A stretch of 64,000 nucleotides of DNA. Origin: Pseudazoarcus sp963975885. Its GTDB lineage: Bacteria; Pseudomonadota; Gammaproteobacteria; Burkholderiales; Rhodocyclaceae. Location: the NCBI GenBank assembly GCA_963975885.1, contig CAXBIS010000001.1:124001-188000 (forward strand), in the 5' to 3' direction. Under the pieces are notes generated by a model. It saw only the letters and a program-made list of their open reading frames with translations. It had not been told where the DNA came from and made no database searches. The position numbers and the translations under genes are program-made. Each line of letters opens with the position of its first letter. Within the stretch, counting starts at the first letter, position 1. Below are positions 26,701 through 36,258 of this stretch, one piece after another.

Positions 26701-27642
26701 TCAGTCCGGCATGCCGCCCGATCCGAGCAGGCGCTGGTGGCGCTCGATCAGTTCCTGGGTGGCGTCGATGCCGCGCAGCTTGAGGATGGTCGAGCGCACG
26801 GCCGCTTCGAGCAGCACGGCGAGGTTGCGCCCGGCGGCCACCGGCAGCACCGTGCGCGGGATCTGCGCGCCGAGTATCTCCTGTGTCTCGAGGTGAATGG
26901 GTAGCCGGTCCGGGTCATCCTGGCCGGGCATGCGGCGTTCCAGATGCACCACCAGTCGCAGGCGCATCTTTCGCCGCGAGGCGGTCTCGCCGAAGATCGT
27001 GCGGATGTTGAGCACCCCGAGGCCGCGCACTTCGATGAAGTCCTGCAGCAGTTCGGGGCAGCGCCCCTCGATCACCGCCGGGGCGATGCGCGAGAACTCG
27101 GTGATGTCGTCTGCGACCAGGCCGTGGCCGCGCGAGATCAGTTCGAGCGCGAGTTCGGACTTGCCGGTGCCCGAATCGCCGGTAATGAACACGCCGATGC
27201 CCAGTACGTCCATGAACACGCCGTGCAGCGAGACCTTTTCGGCCAGCTCGTGCGCGAGATAGCCGCGCAATTGGTCGATGACGCGCGCCGAGCTCTGCGG
27301 AGTCATGAACAGCGGAACATCATGGGCGGCGCACAACTGGCGCATCAGCACCGGCAGTTCGCAGTCGTCCGCGACAATGATGGCGGGCGGGGAGGCGCCG
27401 AAGACATCGTCCAGGTGCTGGACGATGCGCTCCTGCGGCTGGCGACGGGCCCAGGCCAGTTCGGCGTTGCCGACGACCTGCACGCGCTCGGGGTGGATCA
27501 GGTTGAGGTGACCGACCAGATCGGCGGGCCACAGGTTGGTCTCGGCAACCGCGATCGAACGATCGAGCGGCCCGCAGACATGGCTCAGCGCCAGCGCCTC
27601 GCGGCGCGATTCAAACAGCCGCGCGACGCTGATCTGCCGCAT
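26701..27642 (-). CDS. hprK: HPr kinase/phosphorylase
   Basis: 313 residues. The Walker A loop GDSGTGKSELAL (155-166), His140 in SLHG, VADDITEF, and the HPrK signature VRGLGVLNIRTIFG are present. In Gram-negatives it phosphorylates a serine of HPr in the regulatory PTS. It starts at the ATG giving MRQISVARLF, 32 bp inside the ptsN coding region. A longer in-frame extension would overlap ptsN further. rapZ, usually next to hprK in betaproteobacteria, is not here: ilvA follows instead. Confidence 0.95.
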   Translation of the reverse strand: MRQISVARLFESRREALALSHVCGPLDRSIAVAETNLWPADLVGHLNLIHPERVQVVGNAELAWARRQPQERIVQHLDDVFGASPPAIIVADDCELPVLMRQLCAAHDVPLFMTPQSSARVIDQLRGYLAHELAEKVSLHGVFMDVLGIGVFITGDSGTGKSELALELISRGHGLVADDITEFSRIAPAVIEGRCPELLQDFIEVRGLGVLNIRTIFGETASRRKMRLRLVVHLERRMPGQDDPDRLPIHLETQEILGAQIPRTVLPVAAGRNLAVLLEAAVRSTILKLRGIDATQELIERHQRLLGSGGMPD

Positions 27643-28096
27643 GCGGCGCCCAGCCGGTGAACAGTTCGTGGATGGCGTCGCCATCGGCTGCATCCTGCAG
27701 CCGGTCGCGGAAGCTCGCGTCGCTGAACATCTGCGCCAGTTCGGACAGCAACTGCAGATGCTGCTCGTTGGCCTGTTCGGGGACGAGCAGCACGAACAGC
27801 ATGTTGACCGGACGGCCGTCCGGGGCGTCGAACTGCACCGGGTTGCTGAGCCGGAAGAATGCGCCGGCGGCTGTCTTCAGGCCCTTGATGCGTCCGTGCG
27901 GAATCGCGATGCCCTGACCCAGGCCGGTGGAGCCCAGACGCTCGCGCGAGAACAGGCTGTCGAACACATCGCTGCGGCCGATGCCCTGATTGTTCTCGAA
28001 GAGCAGGCCGGCCCGCTCGAACACGCGCTTCTTGCTGCTTGCATCCAGATCAATGACGACGTTTTCGCTGGGAAGGAGTTCGGCTATCAGACTCAT
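27611..28096 (-). CDS. ptsN: Nitrogen-PTS EIIA protein (PtsN)
   Basis: 161 residues. The phosphorylated histidine is His67 in IAIPHGRIKG, with the flanking RLGSTGLGQG and the C-terminal LLVPEQANEQHLQLLSELAQMF. It receives phosphate from NPr/HPr and regulates K+ transport and sensor kinases rather than sugar uptake. Located in the classic rpoN-hpf-ptsN-hprK order. It overlaps hprK by 32 bp. A promoter-like TATACT lies 90 bp upstream. Confidence 0.95.
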   Translation of the reverse strand: MSLIAELLPSENVVIDLDASSKKRVFERAGLLFENNQGIGRSDVFDSLFSRERLGSTGLGQGIAIPHGRIKGLKTAAGAFFRLSNPVQFDAPDGRPVNMLFVLLVPEQANEQHLQLLSELAQMFSDASFRDRLQDAADGDAIHELFTGWAPHAADQRRAAV

Positions 28097-28183
28097 TTGG
28101 GAGGCGCCTGGCACTTGCGGCGTGCCGCAATCGCCAGGACGATCATGGGTTTCGGGGGTGCGCCGGGCACGTTGTGAGGCGTG

Positions 28184-28213
28184 AGTATAAACGCACCCCG
28201 TCGGGTTTGCAGA
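28184..28213 (-). promoter_or_regulatory. Putative promoter for ptsN-hprK
   Basis: On the minus strand a TATACT -10 element (28184-28189) is preceded at 17 bp by a weak CTGCAA -35. It would allow ptsN-hprK transcription independent of rpoN. Just upstream, a dyad GTGCAAT/ATTGCAC (28221-28244, 10-nt loop) follows the hpf stop and may attenuate read-through, but it has no T-run. Confidence 0.45.
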
Positions 28214-28247
28214 ATCGATTGTGCAATGCAGCGAACTATTGCACGCC

Positions 28248-28586
28248 CTATTGCTCACCGGCGGCTTCGTCGGCCGGCTGGTGCTTGAGCGCCTCGTGGT
28301 TGTGTTCGAGGTTCTTGTTCTTGTGCTTGATCACCTGGCGGTCGAGCTTGTCGGTCATCGCGTCGATGGCCGCATAGAGGTCGCCGTCCTCGGCCTCGGC
28401 AAACAGGTCCTTGCCGCGCACATGCAGGGTGACCTCGGCCTTCTGCACGAGTTTCTCGACCGACAGAATCACGTTGATGCTGGTGACGTTGTCGAAATGA
28501 CGGATCACGCGGTCGATCTTGCCCGAGACGTACTCCCGGATGGCGGGAGTGACTTCTACGTGGTGTCCGGTGATGTTCAGGTTCAT
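28248..28586 (-). CDS. hpf: Ribosome hibernation promoting factor
   Basis: 112 residues, short HPF type that helps form inactive 100S ribosomes in stationary phase. N-terminal MNLNITGHHVEVTPAIREYV, VEKLVQKAEVTLHV and DLYAAIDAMTDKLDRQV are the standard S30AE segments with the basic ribosome-binding helix face. Followed by an acidic/Gln tail (HQPADEAAGEQ). Lies 26 bp after rpoN, as in most proteobacteria. Confidence 0.95.
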   Translation of the reverse strand: MNLNITGHHVEVTPAIREYVSGKIDRVIRHFDNVTSINVILSVEKLVQKAEVTLHVRGKDLFAEAEDGDLYAAIDAMTDKLDRQVIKHKNKNLEHNHEALKHQPADEAAGEQ

Positions 28587-28612
28587 GATCGCTCCTCGCG
28601 TCGTGGATGGGG

Positions 28613-30067
28613 TCAGATCTGCTTGCGCTGACTGACCGGTGGGATGTTCAGCGATTCCCGGTACTTGGCGATCGTGCGGCGTGCGACGACGATGCCCTGC
28701 TCGCCGAGCAGATCCGTGATGCGGGAATCGGATAATGGTTTCTTCTTGTCCTCGGCATCGACCAGTTGGCGGATCAGCGCGCGGATCGCGGTCGATGAGG
28801 CCGATCCGCCGGTGTCCGTGGATACGTGACTGCCAAAGAAGTACTTGAGTTCAAACACGCCGCGTGGCGTGGACATGTACTTCTGTGTAGTCACCCGCGA
28901 GATGGTCGATTCGTGCAGCTCCAGTTCATCGGCGATTTCGCGCAGCGTCAGCGGCCGCATCGCCACGTCTCCATATTCGAAGAACTGGCGCTGCTGGTCA
29001 ACGATGGCTTGCGATACGCGCAGGATGGTGTCGAAACGCTGCTGCACGTTCTTGATCAGCCAGCGCGCCTCCTGCAGCTGGCCGGTGAGCGCCCCGTTGG
29101 AACCGCGGTTCTGCTGCAGGATGCTCGCGTAGAGCTGGTTGACGCGCAGTTTTGGCATGGCGTCGGCGTTGAGGCTGGCGCGCCAGCCGGTGCGCGTCTT
29201 GCGCACGACGACATCGGGCACGATGTAGCCGGTATCGTCTGCGCCGTACTGCAGTCCGGGGTGCGGGTCGAGGCCGCGGATCAGCGCATGCGCCTCGCGC
29301 AGCTCGTCGTCGCTTCGGCCGGTCTCGCGGCGCAGGCGCGCGAAGTTGCGCTCGGCCAGCAGTTGCAGGTGGTGTTCGACGATTTCCAGCGCGAGATCGC
29401 GGCATGCCCCCGCCGGTTGCGCGCGCAGTTGCAGCGCCAGGCACTCGGCCGGGGTGCGCGCCGCAATGCCGGCCGGGTCCAGGCTCTGGATCTGGCTGAG
29501 TGCGATCTGCAGGTCGTCGAATTCGATCTCGAAGTCTTCCGGAATGACCTCCAGCAGCTCTTCGAGCGTCTGGTTCAGGTAGCCGTCGTCGTCGATTGCC
29601 TCGATGATGAAGCGCGCCAGCAGGCGGTCGCGGTCGGACATCGACGACAGGCTGATCTGCTCGTTGAGATGCTCGCGCAGGCTGATCGAGGCGGCCTGCA
29701 CGTCCTGGTAGTCGCGCTCGTCCTCGTCGTCGCGGCTGCGTGGGCTGCCACTCCCCCAGTCGCCGCCCGGCTCCGGGAAGTCAGCCGTGGTGTCGGAGGC
29801 CGATGCCTCGCGTGGGCCTTCGTGCTCGTGTTCGGCGGGGGCCTCGGCCGAGGTCGTGGTCGGGCTCTCCTGCGCGGGTGCCTCGCCGCGGGCAGGTGGC
29901 GGCGCGTCGTCGCCGTCCTCGCGTTCGAGCAGCGGATTCTCTGCGAGAAAACGCTCGATCTCCTGGTTCAGCTCGATCGTCGACAGTTGCAGCAGACGGA
30001 TCGACTGCTGCAACTGCGGCGTCAGCGTGAGCGACTGCGAGAGCTTGAGCTGTAGGGATTGCTTCAT
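28613..30067 (-). CDS. rpoN: RNA polymerase sigma-54 factor
   Basis: 484 residues. The Gln/Leu-rich activator-contact region I (KLSQSLTLTPQLQQSIRLLQ, residues 8-27) is followed by an acidic linker (about 50-130), the core-binding domain, the HTH (LRE...LELHESTISRVT near 385) and the RpoN box ARRTIAKYRESL near 462-473. Needs AAA+ activators and drives nitrogen, flagellar and other genes. 17 bp after lptB. Confidence 0.97.
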   Translation of the reverse strand: MKQSLQLKLSQSLTLTPQLQQSIRLLQLSTIELNQEIERFLAENPLLEREDGDDAPPPARGEAPAQESPTTTSAEAPAEHEHEGPREASASDTTADFPEPGGDWGSGSPRSRDDEDERDYQDVQAASISLREHLNEQISLSSMSDRDRLLARFIIEAIDDDGYLNQTLEELLEVIPEDFEIEFDDLQIALSQIQSLDPAGIAARTPAECLALQLRAQPAGACRDLALEIVEHHLQLLAERNFARLRRETGRSDDELREAHALIRGLDPHPGLQYGADDTGYIVPDVVVRKTRTGWRASLNADAMPKLRVNQLYASILQQNRGSNGALTGQLQEARWLIKNVQQRFDTILRVSQAIVDQQRQFFEYGDVAMRPLTLREIADELELHESTISRVTTQKYMSTPRGVFELKYFFGSHVSTDTGGSASSTAIRALIRQLVDAEDKKKPLSDSRITDLLGEQGIVVARRTIAKYRESLNIPPVSQRKQI

Positions 30068-30084
30068 GTCGCCGTTATCCCGGC

Positions 30085-30810
30085 CTACAGCCGGAAGTGT
30101 TCGCCCAGGTAGACGCGCCGCACGCGCTCGTCTTCGATGATCTCGTCGGGTCGGCCGCGCGCGAGTACCTCGCCTTCGCTGATGATGTAGGCGTGGTCGC
30201 AGATGCCCAGCGTCTCGCGCACGTTGTGGTCGGTGATCAGCACGCCGATGCCGCGCTCTTTCAGATAGCGAATGATCTTCTGGATGTCGAGCACGGCGAT
30301 CGGGTCCACCCCGGCGAAGGGTTCGTCGAGCAGGATCAGCCGCGGGTTGGTGGCCAGCGCGCGGGCGATCTCGCAGCGGCGGCGCTCGCCGCCGGACAGC
30401 GATACGGCCATGCTGTCGGCCAGGTGGGCGATGCCCAGATCCTCGAGCAGTCCTTCGAGTCGCTCCTCCAGCTTTGCGGCATCCTGACCTTCCTGCAACT
30501 CCAGGACGGCACGCACATTGTCGGCGACCGTCAGGCGCCGGAACACGCTCATTTCCTGAGGCAGGTAGGACAGGCCCATACGCGCGCGACGGTGGATCGG
30601 AAGGTGCGTGAGTTCGGCGCCGTCGAGGCGGATGGTGCCGGCATCGCAGCGCACCAGGCCGACGATCATGTAGAAGCAGGTGGTCTTGCCGGCGCCGTTG
30701 GGGCCAAGCAGCCCCACCACCTCGCCGGGGGCGACCTCGAACTCGACATCGCGCACGACCGTACGAGCCTTGTATTTCTTTCGCAGTCCCGATACTTCAA
30801 GCAGGCTCAT
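30085..30810 (-). CDS. lptB: LPS export ABC transporter ATPase LptB
   Basis: 241 residues. Walker A LLGPNGAGKTT (33-43), signature VSLSGGERRR, Walker B LILLDEPFAGVDP and switch ITDHNVRETL are present; the C-terminal LGEHFRL matches LptB. It powers LPS transport with LptFG. In related genomes lptC and lptA lie directly upstream; here recX does, with a 14-bp overlap, so the gene is embedded in the recA operon. Confidence 0.95.
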   Translation of the reverse strand: MSLLEVSGLRKKYKARTVVRDVEFEVAPGEVVGLLGPNGAGKTTCFYMIVGLVRCDAGTIRLDGAELTHLPIHRRARMGLSYLPQEMSVFRRLTVADNVRAVLELQEGQDAAKLEERLEGLLEDLGIAHLADSMAVSLSGGERRRCEIARALATNPRLILLDEPFAGVDPIAVLDIQKIIRYLKERGIGVLITDHNVRETLGICDHAYIISEGEVLARGRPDEIIEDERVRRVYLGEHFRL

Positions 30811-31251
30811 CCGGTCCCTCTTTAAGCAACTTCGCGATCACGTCGGTCGAAAATCCGCGCCCCTGCAGGAAGCGCGCCTGTCTTGCCCATTCCCTGCGAT
30901 CGCGTGCGCGCGCTCCGAACTTCGCCGCCCATACCGCGCGGGCGCGCTCGATGTCGGTGCCGGCATCTGAGCCACTCAAGACCTCGGCGATCGTCTCGGC
31001 GTCGACGCCACGGCGCGTCAGCTCCATGCGCAGCCGCGCCGTGCCAAAGCGCGCAGCCTTGCTGCGCACCCAGCTCTCGGCGAAACGCCGGTCCGACTGC
31101 AGGCCGAGTTCGGCCATGCGATCGAGGGTCGCTTCGACTTCACCGGGGGTACCCAGGCCGGCGAGCTTGCGCGCGAGTTCCGTGCGCGAGTGCTCGCGCA
31201 GGGCGAGCAGGCGGAGGGCCTTTTGCCGCAGCTGGTCCGCCGCTTGCCCCA

Positions 31252-31252
<1 letters not shown>
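30797..31252 (-). CDS. recX: Recombination regulatory protein RecX
   Basis: 151 residues, three-helix repeat protein that binds and caps RecA filaments. LLALREHSRTELARKL and SDRRFAESWVRSKAARFGTARLRMEL are the characteristic RecX helices. Stop/start overlap of 1 bp with recA (TGATG) shows translational coupling; the 3' end overlaps lptB by 14 bp. Confidence 0.95.
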
Positions 31253-32283
<1,031 letters not shown>

Positions 32284-32355
32284 GTCGTGTCCTTGCGTGA
32301 AGTGTGGGAAATTATGGCACAGAGATTGCATGTGCGCGGGGTCGCGCAGCGTGAA
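32284..32355 (-). promoter_or_regulatory. recA upstream region with -10-like CATAAT
   Basis: On the minus strand, CATAAT at 32311-32316 lies 27 bp before the recA start; the -35 is poor. No CTGT-N8-ACAG LexA box is visible by eye in this 72-bp gap or just upstream of it in the pncC 3' end. Confidence 0.35.
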
Positions 32356-32856
32356 CTAAGGAGCGCCGATGCGTGCGGCGAGCATGCCCAGAGCGTGGCG
32401 CACCGTGGCCAGCCGCACTGCCCGGCGGTCACCATCGAAGCGCAGCGTCTCGCTCGCCACGATGCCGTCGCGTCGTGCCCATGCGAAGCACACGGTACCG
32501 ACCGGCTTGTCGGCCGTGGCGCCCCCCGGTCCGGCGATGCCGGAGACGGCCAGCACGACGTCGGCGCGACTCGCGGCAAGCGCACCGGCGACCATTTCGC
32601 GCACGACCTCCTCACTGACCGCGCCGCGTTCGGCGAGTGTCTTGCGCGACACGCCGAGCACTTCCTCCTTGGCCTCGTACGAGTAGGTCACGAAGCCGCG
32701 GTCGAACCAGTCGGAACTGCCGGCCACCGCCGTGACTGCGGTCGAAATCCAGCCGCCGGTGCACGACTCGGCGGTGGCGAGCAGCCAGCCCTTGTCGGAC
32801 AGCCAGCGCCCGACCTTGGTGGCGAGCGCTTCGAGTTCGTCGTCGACATGCGTCAT
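32356..32856 (-). CDS. pncC: Nicotinamide-nucleotide amidohydrolase (CinA C-terminal domain)
   Basis: 166 residues, stand-alone CinA C-terminal domain that deamidates NMN in NAD recycling. ATAESCTGGWISTAVT (catalytic Ser and Thr-Gly-Gly), YSYEAKEEVLGV, VSEEVVREM and AVSGIAGPGGAT are all intact. Starts at the ATG overlapping the pgpA stop by 4 bp. It commonly sits before recA in proteobacteria, as here. Confidence 0.94.
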   Translation of the reverse strand: MTHVDDELEALATKVGRWLSDKGWLLATAESCTGGWISTAVTAVAGSSDWFDRGFVTYSYEAKEEVLGVSRKTLAERGAVSEEVVREMVAGALAASRADVVLAVSGIAGPGGATADKPVGTVCFAWARRDGIVASETLRFDGDRRAVRLATVRHALGMLAARIGAP

Positions 32857-33332
32857 GCGAATATCCTCACCAGGATCGCCAGGACCAGCAAGGCATAGCC
32901 GGCCGCGACGATGTCGTCGATCATCACGCCGAAACCGCCCTTGAACGCTGCCTCGACGTTGCGCACCGGCGGCGGCTTGACGATATCGAAGAAGCGGAAC
33001 AGTGCCACCGCCACGACCTGCCAGGCAAGCGTCGGCGGGGTGAAGAACAGCACCAGCCAGATCGCCACCATCTCGTCCCACACGATGGCGCCGTGGTCCG
33101 GTACGCCCAGTGCCCGCCCGGCCCGTTCAGAGGCGAGCACGCCGCCGGCGAAGAACACGACGAGCATCGCGAACAGCATCGGCTCGGACATCGACCATGC
33201 AAGCAGCGGATACATTGCCCAGCCGAGCAACGTGCCGAAGGTGCCCGGTGCGACCGGCGCCAAGCCGGCACCGAAACCCAGCGCAATGAAGTGAGACGGG
33301 TGGGCGAGGAGAAAACGGGGGGTCGGGTCCAT
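32853..33332 (-). CDS. pgpA: Phosphatidylglycerophosphatase A
   Basis: 159-residue inner-membrane enzyme, dephosphorylates phosphatidylglycerol phosphate. The N-terminal FGAGLAPVAPGTFGTL, the DHGAIVWDEMVAIW Asp/Glu segment, LFRFFDIVKPPPVR and the GGFGVMIDDIVAAGY active-site motif are complete. Four hydrophobic helices. 11 bp after thiL; overlaps pncC by 4 bp. Confidence 0.94.
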   Translation of the reverse strand: MDPTPRFLLAHPSHFIALGFGAGLAPVAPGTFGTLLGWAMYPLLAWSMSEPMLFAMLVVFFAGGVLASERAGRALGVPDHGAIVWDEMVAIWLVLFFTPPTLAWQVVAVALFRFFDIVKPPPVRNVEAAFKGGFGVMIDDIVAAGYALLVLAILVRIFA

Positions 33333-33343
33333 CGCTCGCGGGC

Positions 33344-34294
33344 CTATCTGAAGTGGTCGTAACCGCCGGCCGTGCCGACGCGTCCGTCGGTCGCGACAAT
33401 GCGCAGGCCGGGGGTGTCGGTGATGCGGCCGATGCAGGTGATCGCCAGATCAAGCCCGGCCCCGATGCGCTCGATGTCGGCGCGCCGGGCAGGCGGGGCG
33501 GTGAACAGCAGTTCGTAGTCGTCGCCGCCGGACAGGCAGGCCATGCGCGCTGCTTCCTGACTCGCACCGAACGCGGTCAGCGCGTCCAGCGGCAGGGCTG
33601 CGACCTCGAGTTCCGCGCCGACGCCCGAGCGTTCCAGAATGTGAGCGAGATCGCCGGCGACGCCGTCGGAGACGTCGAGCATCGCGCTCGCCACGTCGCG
33701 CAGCGCGCGTCCGGCGGCAACGCGGGGGTGCGGACGTTGCAGCGCGGCGATGCATTCGGCGGCGCCGGTGCCCGTCAGGCGCACTCGGTCCTGCAGGTGG
33801 GCGAGCCCCAGCGCGGCGCGGCCAGGCAGGCCGGTAACCCACACCTCGTCCCCGGCGCCTGCCCCGTCACGCGTGATGGCGTGCCCGGACGGCACCTCGC
33901 CGAAGATGGTCACGCACAGGGTGCGTGGGCCGCGCGTCGTGTCGCCGCCAACCAGATCGACGTCGAAGGCCTGTGCGCACTCGAACAGGCCGCGTGCAAA
34001 GGCAGCGATCCACGCCTCGTCGGCCGACGGCAGCGCCAGCGCGAGCAGGCCCCAGCGCGGTGTGGCGCCCATCGCCGCGATGTCGGAGATGTTCACGGCG
34101 AGTGTTTTCCAGCCCAGATCGTGAGGATCGGTGTCGGGCAGGAAATGCGTGCCCTCGGCCAGCATGTCGGTCGATACGACCAGTTGCATGCCGGCGGTCG
34201 GCGTGAACAGCGCCGCGTCGTCGCCCACGCCGAGGTCGGTGTGTCGTCCGTTGCGCGTGAAATGCTGCCGGATCAGTTCGAACTCTGACGTCAT
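33344..34294 (-). CDS. thiL: Thiamine-monophosphate kinase
   Basis: 316 residues; makes thiamine diphosphate from the monophosphate. DLGVGDDAALF with the metal aspartates, VVSTDMLAEGTHF, NISDIAAMGATPRWGLLAL, VGGDTTRGP and LDVSDGVAGDLAHI are visible. A longer in-frame frame upstream is rejected because MTSEFELI is the family start. No TPP riboswitch seen. First gene of thiL-pgpA-pncC. Confidence 0.95.
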   Translation of the reverse strand: MTSEFELIRQHFTRNGRHTDLGVGDDAALFTPTAGMQLVVSTDMLAEGTHFLPDTDPHDLGWKTLAVNISDIAAMGATPRWGLLALALPSADEAWIAAFARGLFECAQAFDVDLVGGDTTRGPRTLCVTIFGEVPSGHAITRDGAGAGDEVWVTGLPGRAALGLAHLQDRVRLTGTGAAECIAALQRPHPRVAAGRALRDVASAMLDVSDGVAGDLAHILERSGVGAELEVAALPLDALTAFGASQEAARMACLSGGDDYELLFTAPPARRADIERIGAGLDLAITCIGRITDTPGLRIVATDGRVGTAGGYDHFR

Positions 34295-34341
34295 GATGTG
34301 TGCATCATAGGAAGTGCGCGCGGCGGTCGCCACGAACAAGA

Positions 34342-34365
34342 CCGGCCCGCATTGCTGCGGGCCGG
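34342..34365. repeat. Inverted repeat between thiL and the kinase-like gene
   Basis: Perfect 10-bp arms CCGGCCCGCA / TGCGGGCCGG around TTGC in the 166-bp divergent region. No T-run on either side. Could be a cruciform or transcript hairpin in the thiL or kinase-gene leader. A TAGAAT -10-like box (34434-34439) for the plus gene lies further right. Confidence 0.5.
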
Positions 34366-34460
34366 AACGATTGCGGCGCAGTATAGCAAAGCGCACTCGT
34401 GCGCCGCAGTCATGCCCGCGTGCACTAGAATGCGCCCTTTTGCGGCGCGTCCATCCGTTC

Positions 34461-35201
34461 ATGCCCGATTCCGCCTGCCCCGTTCCCGTGTCCGTCGTCG
34501 ATGCCCTCGCCCGCGTTGTCGGCCCCGACGCGACGCCCGAGAGCTGGCGCTGGGAGGCTCTGGCTGCGACCAATCCGGTGTACCGCCTGAGTGCGGACGA
34601 GGCCGTGTGGATCGTCAAGCGCCCGAAAGATGCCGACAAGGATTTGCGCGTGGATGCGGTACTGGCCGAGTTCGGCGTGCCGCACTGCGCGGCCGTTGCC
34701 GTAGGCGAGGGCTGGATCGCGATGCGCGACGTCGGCGACGACAGCCTCGAGAGCCTCGATCCGGCGCGCTATCACGTCGGCCTGTTCGACCAGCTCGGCA
34801 CGCTGGCGGCGAGCGCGCTGCGGCTGGGCATGCGTGATCGCAAGCTCGCCAACATCCTCGTCACCCGCGATGGCAGTCTCATGCACATCGACTACGAAGG
34901 CGGCTTCCGCGCCGGCGTGCTCACGCGCATGCTGCGTCCGCATCGCTATTACCGCTACCTGATGACGCGGCTGTTCTTCGACGTCGTGCAGCACTTCGGC
35001 GAGGGCGACCTCGACGCCGCCTTCGCGCGCTTCAAAAGCGGTTTCGGCCCGGAGTGGGCGAGAATTTCACGCCTGCGCCTGCCGCACGAACTGGCGGCGC
35101 GGCTGCACGCACGCGAACGAGTGCACCTGGCTTGCGAGCGCCGCTCGGCCGGGCGCATATGTGTGCATCTCGATCGAATTTTTGCAGCGCACCGGCACTG
35201 A
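34461..35201 (+). CDS. Protein-kinase-like fold protein
   Basis: 246 residues. A short beta lobe with VWIVKRPK (Lys near residue 55) and an alpha lobe with MRDRKLANILVTRDGSLMHIDYE: Asp and Asn in a catalytic-loop arrangement and HIDYEGG where kinases have DFG. This resembles small phosphotransferases of the APH/Kdo-kinase or lipopolysaccharide-kinase type rather than a eukaryote-like Ser/Thr kinase. Substrate unknown. It is 36 bp upstream of a SAM methyltransferase and probably co-transcribed. No clear ribosome-binding site. Confidence 0.6.
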   Translation: MPDSACPVPVSVVDALARVVGPDATPESWRWEALAATNPVYRLSADEAVWIVKRPKDADKDLRVDAVLAEFGVPHCAAVAVGEGWIAMRDVGDDSLESLDPARYHVGLFDQLGTLAASALRLGMRDRKLANILVTRDGSLMHIDYEGGFRAGVLTRMLRPHRYYRYLMTRLFFDVVQHFGEGDLDAAFARFKSGFGPEWARISRLRLPHELAARLHARERVHLACERRSAGRICVHLDRIFAAHRH

Positions 35202-35237
35202 CCGGGTGCGCTGCGTCGCCATGACCAGGAGAACCCA

Positions 35238-35972
35238 GTGGCCCAAATCAAGCTGATGGCCGATCAATCGGCCCACCGCGTCGTCTTCGAGCGCGTGCGT
35301 CGCGACCATCCCGATGGCGGCCGCGGCCTGCACCTGATGGACGCGCCCTGCGGCGCCGGCGCGATGTCGCGCCAGCTGCAGGAACACGGCTTCGAGGTGT
35401 CGTGCCATGACATCGACCCGGGCAACTTCGAGGGCGGGCAATACGGCCTGTCGGTCGAGGTCGCGGACCTGAACCGCCCGCTCGAAATTGCCGACGAGAG
35501 CTTTGACGTGATCGTCTCCATCGCAGGCATCCAGCGCCTGTTCTGCCCCGAGAACGCGATCTTCGAGTTCGCCCGCCTGCTCAAGCCCGGCGGCACGCTG
35601 TATCTGAGCTGCCCCAACTTCGCCACGCTCGATCGCCGCCTGAGCTTCCTCTTCGACGGCAGTCTGGGCATGCGTTTCGACCGCCCCGGCTACGAGCAGA
35701 CCGTCGACAACCCCGAGGCCAACGTGCGCATGCCGATCACGCTCTCGCGCGTCAAGGAGGTCGTCGCCGGCGCCGGGTTCGACGTGCACGCCGTCGAGGC
35801 CAGTATCGACAGCCGCAAGCCGCTGTGGCTGCTGCCGGTGACGCTGCTGGTGATGGGCGTGGGCGCACTCAAGTCGGCGCTGAACCCGAAGCGCTACCGC
35901 CGCTACGCCGACGGCAACAGCTTCACCATGCTCTCGTCGAAGAATTTCCTGCTGGTCTGTCGCAAGCGCTGA
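35238..35972 (+). CDS. Class I SAM-dependent methyltransferase
   Basis: 244 residues, GTG start with AGGAGA eight bases upstream. LHLMDAPCGAGAMSRQL is motif I, SCHDIDPGNF motif II, ESFDVIVSIAGIQRL motif III and RLLKPGGTLYLSCPN motif post-III, the pattern of the Methyltransf_11 group. A hydrophobic C-terminal helix (WLLPVTLLVMGVGAL, about 198-212) may hold it to the membrane, as in lipid or glycan methyltransferases. Substrate unknown. Confidence 0.85.
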   Translation: MAQIKLMADQSAHRVVFERVRRDHPDGGRGLHLMDAPCGAGAMSRQLQEHGFEVSCHDIDPGNFEGGQYGLSVEVADLNRPLEIADESFDVIVSIAGIQRLFCPENAIFEFARLLKPGGTLYLSCPNFATLDRRLSFLFDGSLGMRFDRPGYEQTVDNPEANVRMPITLSRVKEVVAGAGFDVHAVEASIDSRKPLWLLPVTLLVMGVGALKSALNPKRYRRYADGNSFTMLSSKNFLLVCRKR

Positions 35973-36057
35973 GGCGCTTGTCCGGCAGGGTGCGCCTGCA
36001 TGGGCAGGTCAGTCCCGGTCCGCACGGCCTGACGGAGAATCGAGGGTGCGGAAAAGC

Positions 36058-36087
36058 AAAACGCCAGCCCCGAAGGACTGGCGTTTT
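36058..36087. terminator. Bidirectional terminator after tRNA-Lys
   Basis: AAAACGCCAG (36058-36067), 10-nt loop, CTGGCGTTTT (36078-36087). On the minus strand it follows tRNA-Lys and is trailed by GCTTTTCC; on the plus strand it ends the methyltransferase transcript. Confidence 0.9.
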
Positions 36088-36095
36088 GCTGGCGT

Positions 36096-36171
36096 TGGTG
36101 GGTCGTGCAGGGATCGAACCTGCGACCAACGGATTAAAAGTCCGCTGCTCTACCAGCTGAGCTAACGACCC
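36096..36171 (-). tRNA. tRNA-Lys (TTT)
   Basis: Reading the minus strand: acceptor GGGTCGT, D-arm with AGCTCAGCTGGTAGAGC, anticodon loop CTTTTAA (anticodon TTT), T-arm GGTTCGATCC and 3' ACGACCC followed by A and a genomically encoded CCA. 76 nt including CCA, with all stems paired. Single copy in the window. Confidence 0.98.
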
Positions 36172-36258
36172 GGGCGTTTGCCGAAAGACCGCGATTATTC
36201 CAAAGGCCCCGCCGGGCGTCAAGCTCGAGGGTGCATAAACCCCGATGGCATGGTCGAG

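Noticed and set aside
35923..36222. A 99-codon minus-strand frame with LAQLVEQRTFNPLVAGSIP text
   Set aside because: This is the well-known false protein produced by translating through a tRNA gene; it lies over tRNA-Lys and its terminator.
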